This document shows, piece by piece, positions 62,378 to 64,000 of a stretch of 64,000 bases of DNA. Position 1 is the first letter of the stretch; every line of letters starts with the position of its first letter. The position numbers and the translations under genes were made by a program. This DNA comes from UBA9076 sp964418835 (GTDB lineage: Bacteria; Bacillota_I; Bacilli_A; Erysipelotrichales; Erysipelotrichaceae): contig CAYQNJ010000005.1 in assembly GCA_964418835.1 (NCBI GenBank), positions 27,971-91,970 on the forward strand, in the 5' to 3' direction. The notes under the pieces were generated by a model that was not told the DNA's origin, did not search any database, and saw only the letters and a list, made by a program, of their open reading frames with translations.

Positions 62378-63556
62378 ATGACAATTTTTGATATGAATTC
62401 AAATGAGTTAACAAGTTTAAACGCTACTTATACAGCAAAAGAAATTAACCAACAACCTGAAACATGGGTTAAGACAATAAATCAAATTAAAGAAATGAAA
62501 AGTGAGATAAAAGCATTTGTTGATCAAGTATTAACTGCTGAAGATTATGATGTAGTATTTACAGGTGCTGGAACAAGTGAATTTGTTGGTAATGCATTAT
62601 TTTCTGCAATTAACTTAAAAACAAACTTTAAAGCTCATTCATATGCAAGTACTGATATTACTGCAATGCCAAGAAATTATATATCAAGTGAAAAACCAAC
62701 TTTGTTAGTAAGTTTTGGTAGAAGTGGAAATAGTCCTGAATCATTAGGTGCAGTAGATTCAGCTGAAGCAGTAAGTGATAAGATTTATAATTTATTTATT
62801 ACATGTAATAGCAATGGAGCGTTAAGTAAAAGAGCAGCCGTTGAAAAGAATTGCCTAGCAATAAACTTAACACCAGAAACTCATGATTTATCATTTGCGA
62901 TGACTTCAAGTTTTTCTAATATGTTTCTTGCGGCTTATTTAGCATTTAATTTAGATGAATTAGATAATATTGCTAATAGTTTTACAGAAGTTATAAAATA
63001 TGCTGAAGATATTAATAAAGGTGGATATAAATATTTTAAAAATTTAACTGAAGATTATGATTACAAGAGAATTGTTTATTTAGGTAGTAATGTATTAAAA
63101 GGTATTGCACAAGAATCAGCGTTAAAAATGTTAGAATTAACTGCTGGTAAAGTAGTAACTTTATATGATACACCATTAGGATTTAGACACGGACCTAAAT
63201 CAATTGTAGATAATGAAACATTAACTGTTGTGTATTTAAGTGATGATAGTTATACTAGAAAATATGAAGTAGACTTAGTTAAAGAAATGAGCATTCAAAG
63301 AAAGGAAAATAAGATATTAGTTGTATGTAATACACCTAGTGAAGAAGCAAAAGAACTTGCGGATTACTATTATTGTTTAAATGGAAGTGTTAAAGAAAAT
63401 ATTGAACTTGCACTACCGTATGTAATGTGTGCTCAACTTGTTGCTTTATATAAGTCGTTATCACTTGATATTACTCCTGATAATCCTTGTCCAAGTGGAG
63501 AGGTAAATAGAGTTGTTAAAGGTGTTACTTTATATCCATATAAAAAGGAGAATTAA
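62378..63556 (+). CDS. agaS: AgaS-type SIS-domain sugar isomerase/deaminase
   Basis: 392-aa protein with two SIS domains, first FTGAGTSEFVG..VSFGRSGNSPES, second YLGSNVLKGIAQESALKMLEL then GFRHGPKS. Family members deaminate/isomerise galactosamine-6-P to tagatose-6-P. The ATG at 62378 follows GGAGG; an in-frame ATG at 62354 lies before the site. The following gene is a PTS component, supporting uptake and breakdown of GalNAc or galactosamine. Confidence 0.9.
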   Translation: MTIFDMNSNELTSLNATYTAKEINQQPETWVKTINQIKEMKSEIKAFVDQVLTAEDYDVVFTGAGTSEFVGNALFSAINLKTNFKAHSYASTDITAMPRNYISSEKPTLLVSFGRSGNSPESLGAVDSAEAVSDKIYNLFITCNSNGALSKRAAVEKNCLAINLTPETHDLSFAMTSSFSNMFLAAYLAFNLDELDNIANSFTEVIKYAEDINKGGYKYFKNLTEDYDYKRIVYLGSNVLKGIAQESALKMLELTAGKVVTLYDTPLGFRHGPKSIVDNETLTVVYLSDDSYTRKYEVDLVKEMSIQRKENKILVVCNTPSEEAKELADYYYCLNGSVKENIELALPYVMCAQLVALYKSLSLDITPDNPCPSGEVNRVVKGVTLYPYKKEN

Positions 63557-63558
63557 TT

Positions 63559-63996
63559 ATGATAGGTATAGTTGTTACAGGGCACGGTAATTTTGCTACA
63601 GGGTTAACTAGTTCAGTTAAACTCATAGCTGGGATGCCAGAATGTTATCAAACAGTGGATTTTGTTCAAGAAAATTCAGTTGATGATTTAGAAGCAAATA
63701 TTAATGAAGCTATTGACAAACTAAAAGATTGTGAAGATGGAATACTAATATTTACTGATTTAGTTGGTGGATCGCCATTTAAAACTTCTGTAGAAATTTC
63801 TATTAAAAGAGAAGAGAAAATTGTAGTACTAAGTGGAACAAATTTAGGAATGTTAATTGAATCTTCAATGGGTAGAAGTTTCATTAGCGATATAGATACA
63901 CTAGCTGATATGGCTGTTAATACAGGAAAAGATCAAGCTATGAGATTTGTACTTCAACAACCTAGAGTTGAAGAAGAATCAGAGGATGGAATTTAA
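63559..63996 (+). CDS. agaF: PTS EIIA component, mannose/GalNAc family
   Basis: 145-aa EIIA of the mannose-class phosphotransferase system. The phosphorylated His is H9 in VVTGHGNFATG; the core LIFTDLVGGSPFKTSVE is typical. GGAG precedes the ATG, 2 nt after agaS. The other PTS components (IIB, IIC, IID) would lie beyond the right edge. With agaS and nagA this indicates an amino-sugar uptake locus; sugar identity is inference. Confidence 0.92.
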   Translation: MIGIVVTGHGNFATGLTSSVKLIAGMPECYQTVDFVQENSVDDLEANINEAIDKLKDCEDGILIFTDLVGGSPFKTSVEISIKREEKIVVLSGTNLGMLIESSMGRSFISDIDTLADMAVNTGKDQAMRFVLQQPRVEEESEDGI

Positions 63997-64000
63997 AAAG

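Noticed and set aside
1..64000. Reassigned genetic code (TGA as Trp), suggested by the low GC and Mollicutes-like content
   Set aside because: TGA ends rimM and ftsK at overlaps with the next gene, while Trp is encoded by TGG throughout.
1..64000. CRISPR arrays, tRNA or rRNA genes, insertion sequences
   Set aside because: No regularly spaced repeats, cloverleaf-like intergenic segments or transposase genes were seen; all gaps are under about 160 nt apart from the rnpB locus.

Overview
The window is a 64 kb, strongly AT-rich chromosomal segment of a low-GC Gram-positive bacterium (Bacillota; gene content suggests an anaerobic Bacilli or Erysipelotrichia-like lineage, possibly gut-associated; the exact taxon is inference). 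It has a type-B RNase P RNA, RecU, GpsB, a class A PBP, RNase Y/YmdB, an RNase J-family protein, TrmFO and a folate-independent set of Bacillota neighbours. Ferredoxin-type Fe-S proteins and a glycyl radical enzyme point to anaerobic life. Dxr places isoprenoid synthesis in the MEP pathway. TGA is used as a stop in several overlapping gene pairs (rimM/trmD, ftsK/yjjI), so the code is standard and not that of Mycoplasma. No tRNA, rRNA, CRISPR array, insertion sequence or prophage was seen.

Layout. 1-4.8 kb: nth, ponA(-), recU(-), gpsB, rnpB, in the order familiar from Bacillus. 4.9-11.6 kb: pgsA, recA, rny, ymdB, a ZIP metal transporter, a small ferredoxin and miaB. 11.7-18 kb: an RNase J2-like protein whose metal site is largely lost, FtsK, and a YjjI/YjjW glycyl radical enzyme with its activase. 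18-26.3 kb: a BMP-family nucleoside-binding lipoprotein with its ATPase and two permeases, a patatin-like lipase, and the M16 peptidase pair YmfF/YmfH. 26.4-40.9 kb: a short SSB, then the conserved translation/export block ffh-rpsP-khpA-rimM-trmD-rplS-lepB-rbgA-rnhB-dprA-topA-trmFO-xerC-rpsB-tsf-pyrH-frr. 41-42.8 kb: a CdaR/PucR-type regulator and an MsmK/UgpC sugar-ABC ATPase inserted between frr and uppS.

42.8-51.2 kb is an envelope operon: uppS, cdsA, dxr, rseP, a DUF368 (PopT-type) polyprenyl-phosphate transporter candidate, galE, then a MacA/YknX-like adaptor with its ATPase and FtsX-fold permease. 51.3-57.5 kb holds an unrecognised membrane-anchored protein and a 1020-residue glucosaminidase, facing a convergent kinase-less protein with nine PASTA-like modules. 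The control regions at both outer edges of this cell-wall block carry the same 11-nt-period direct repeat, TTAAG(G/A) twice, resembling an OmpR/CiaR-type response-regulator site. 57.6-60.6 kb: tex and a Cof-type HAD phosphatase. 60.6-64 kb: a small membrane protein and nagA on the minus strand, divergent from agaS and a mannose-family PTS EIIA, the start of an amino-sugar (GalNAc/GlcNAc) uptake operon.

Most genes are separated by simple hairpin-T terminators and have strong AGGAGG ribosome binding sites. An extended -10 of the form TGTTATAAT recurs at many promoters. The most unusual content is the degenerate RNase J, the nine-module PASTA protein with the multi-domain autolysin and shared direct repeats, and the uncharacterised YjjI/YjjW system.
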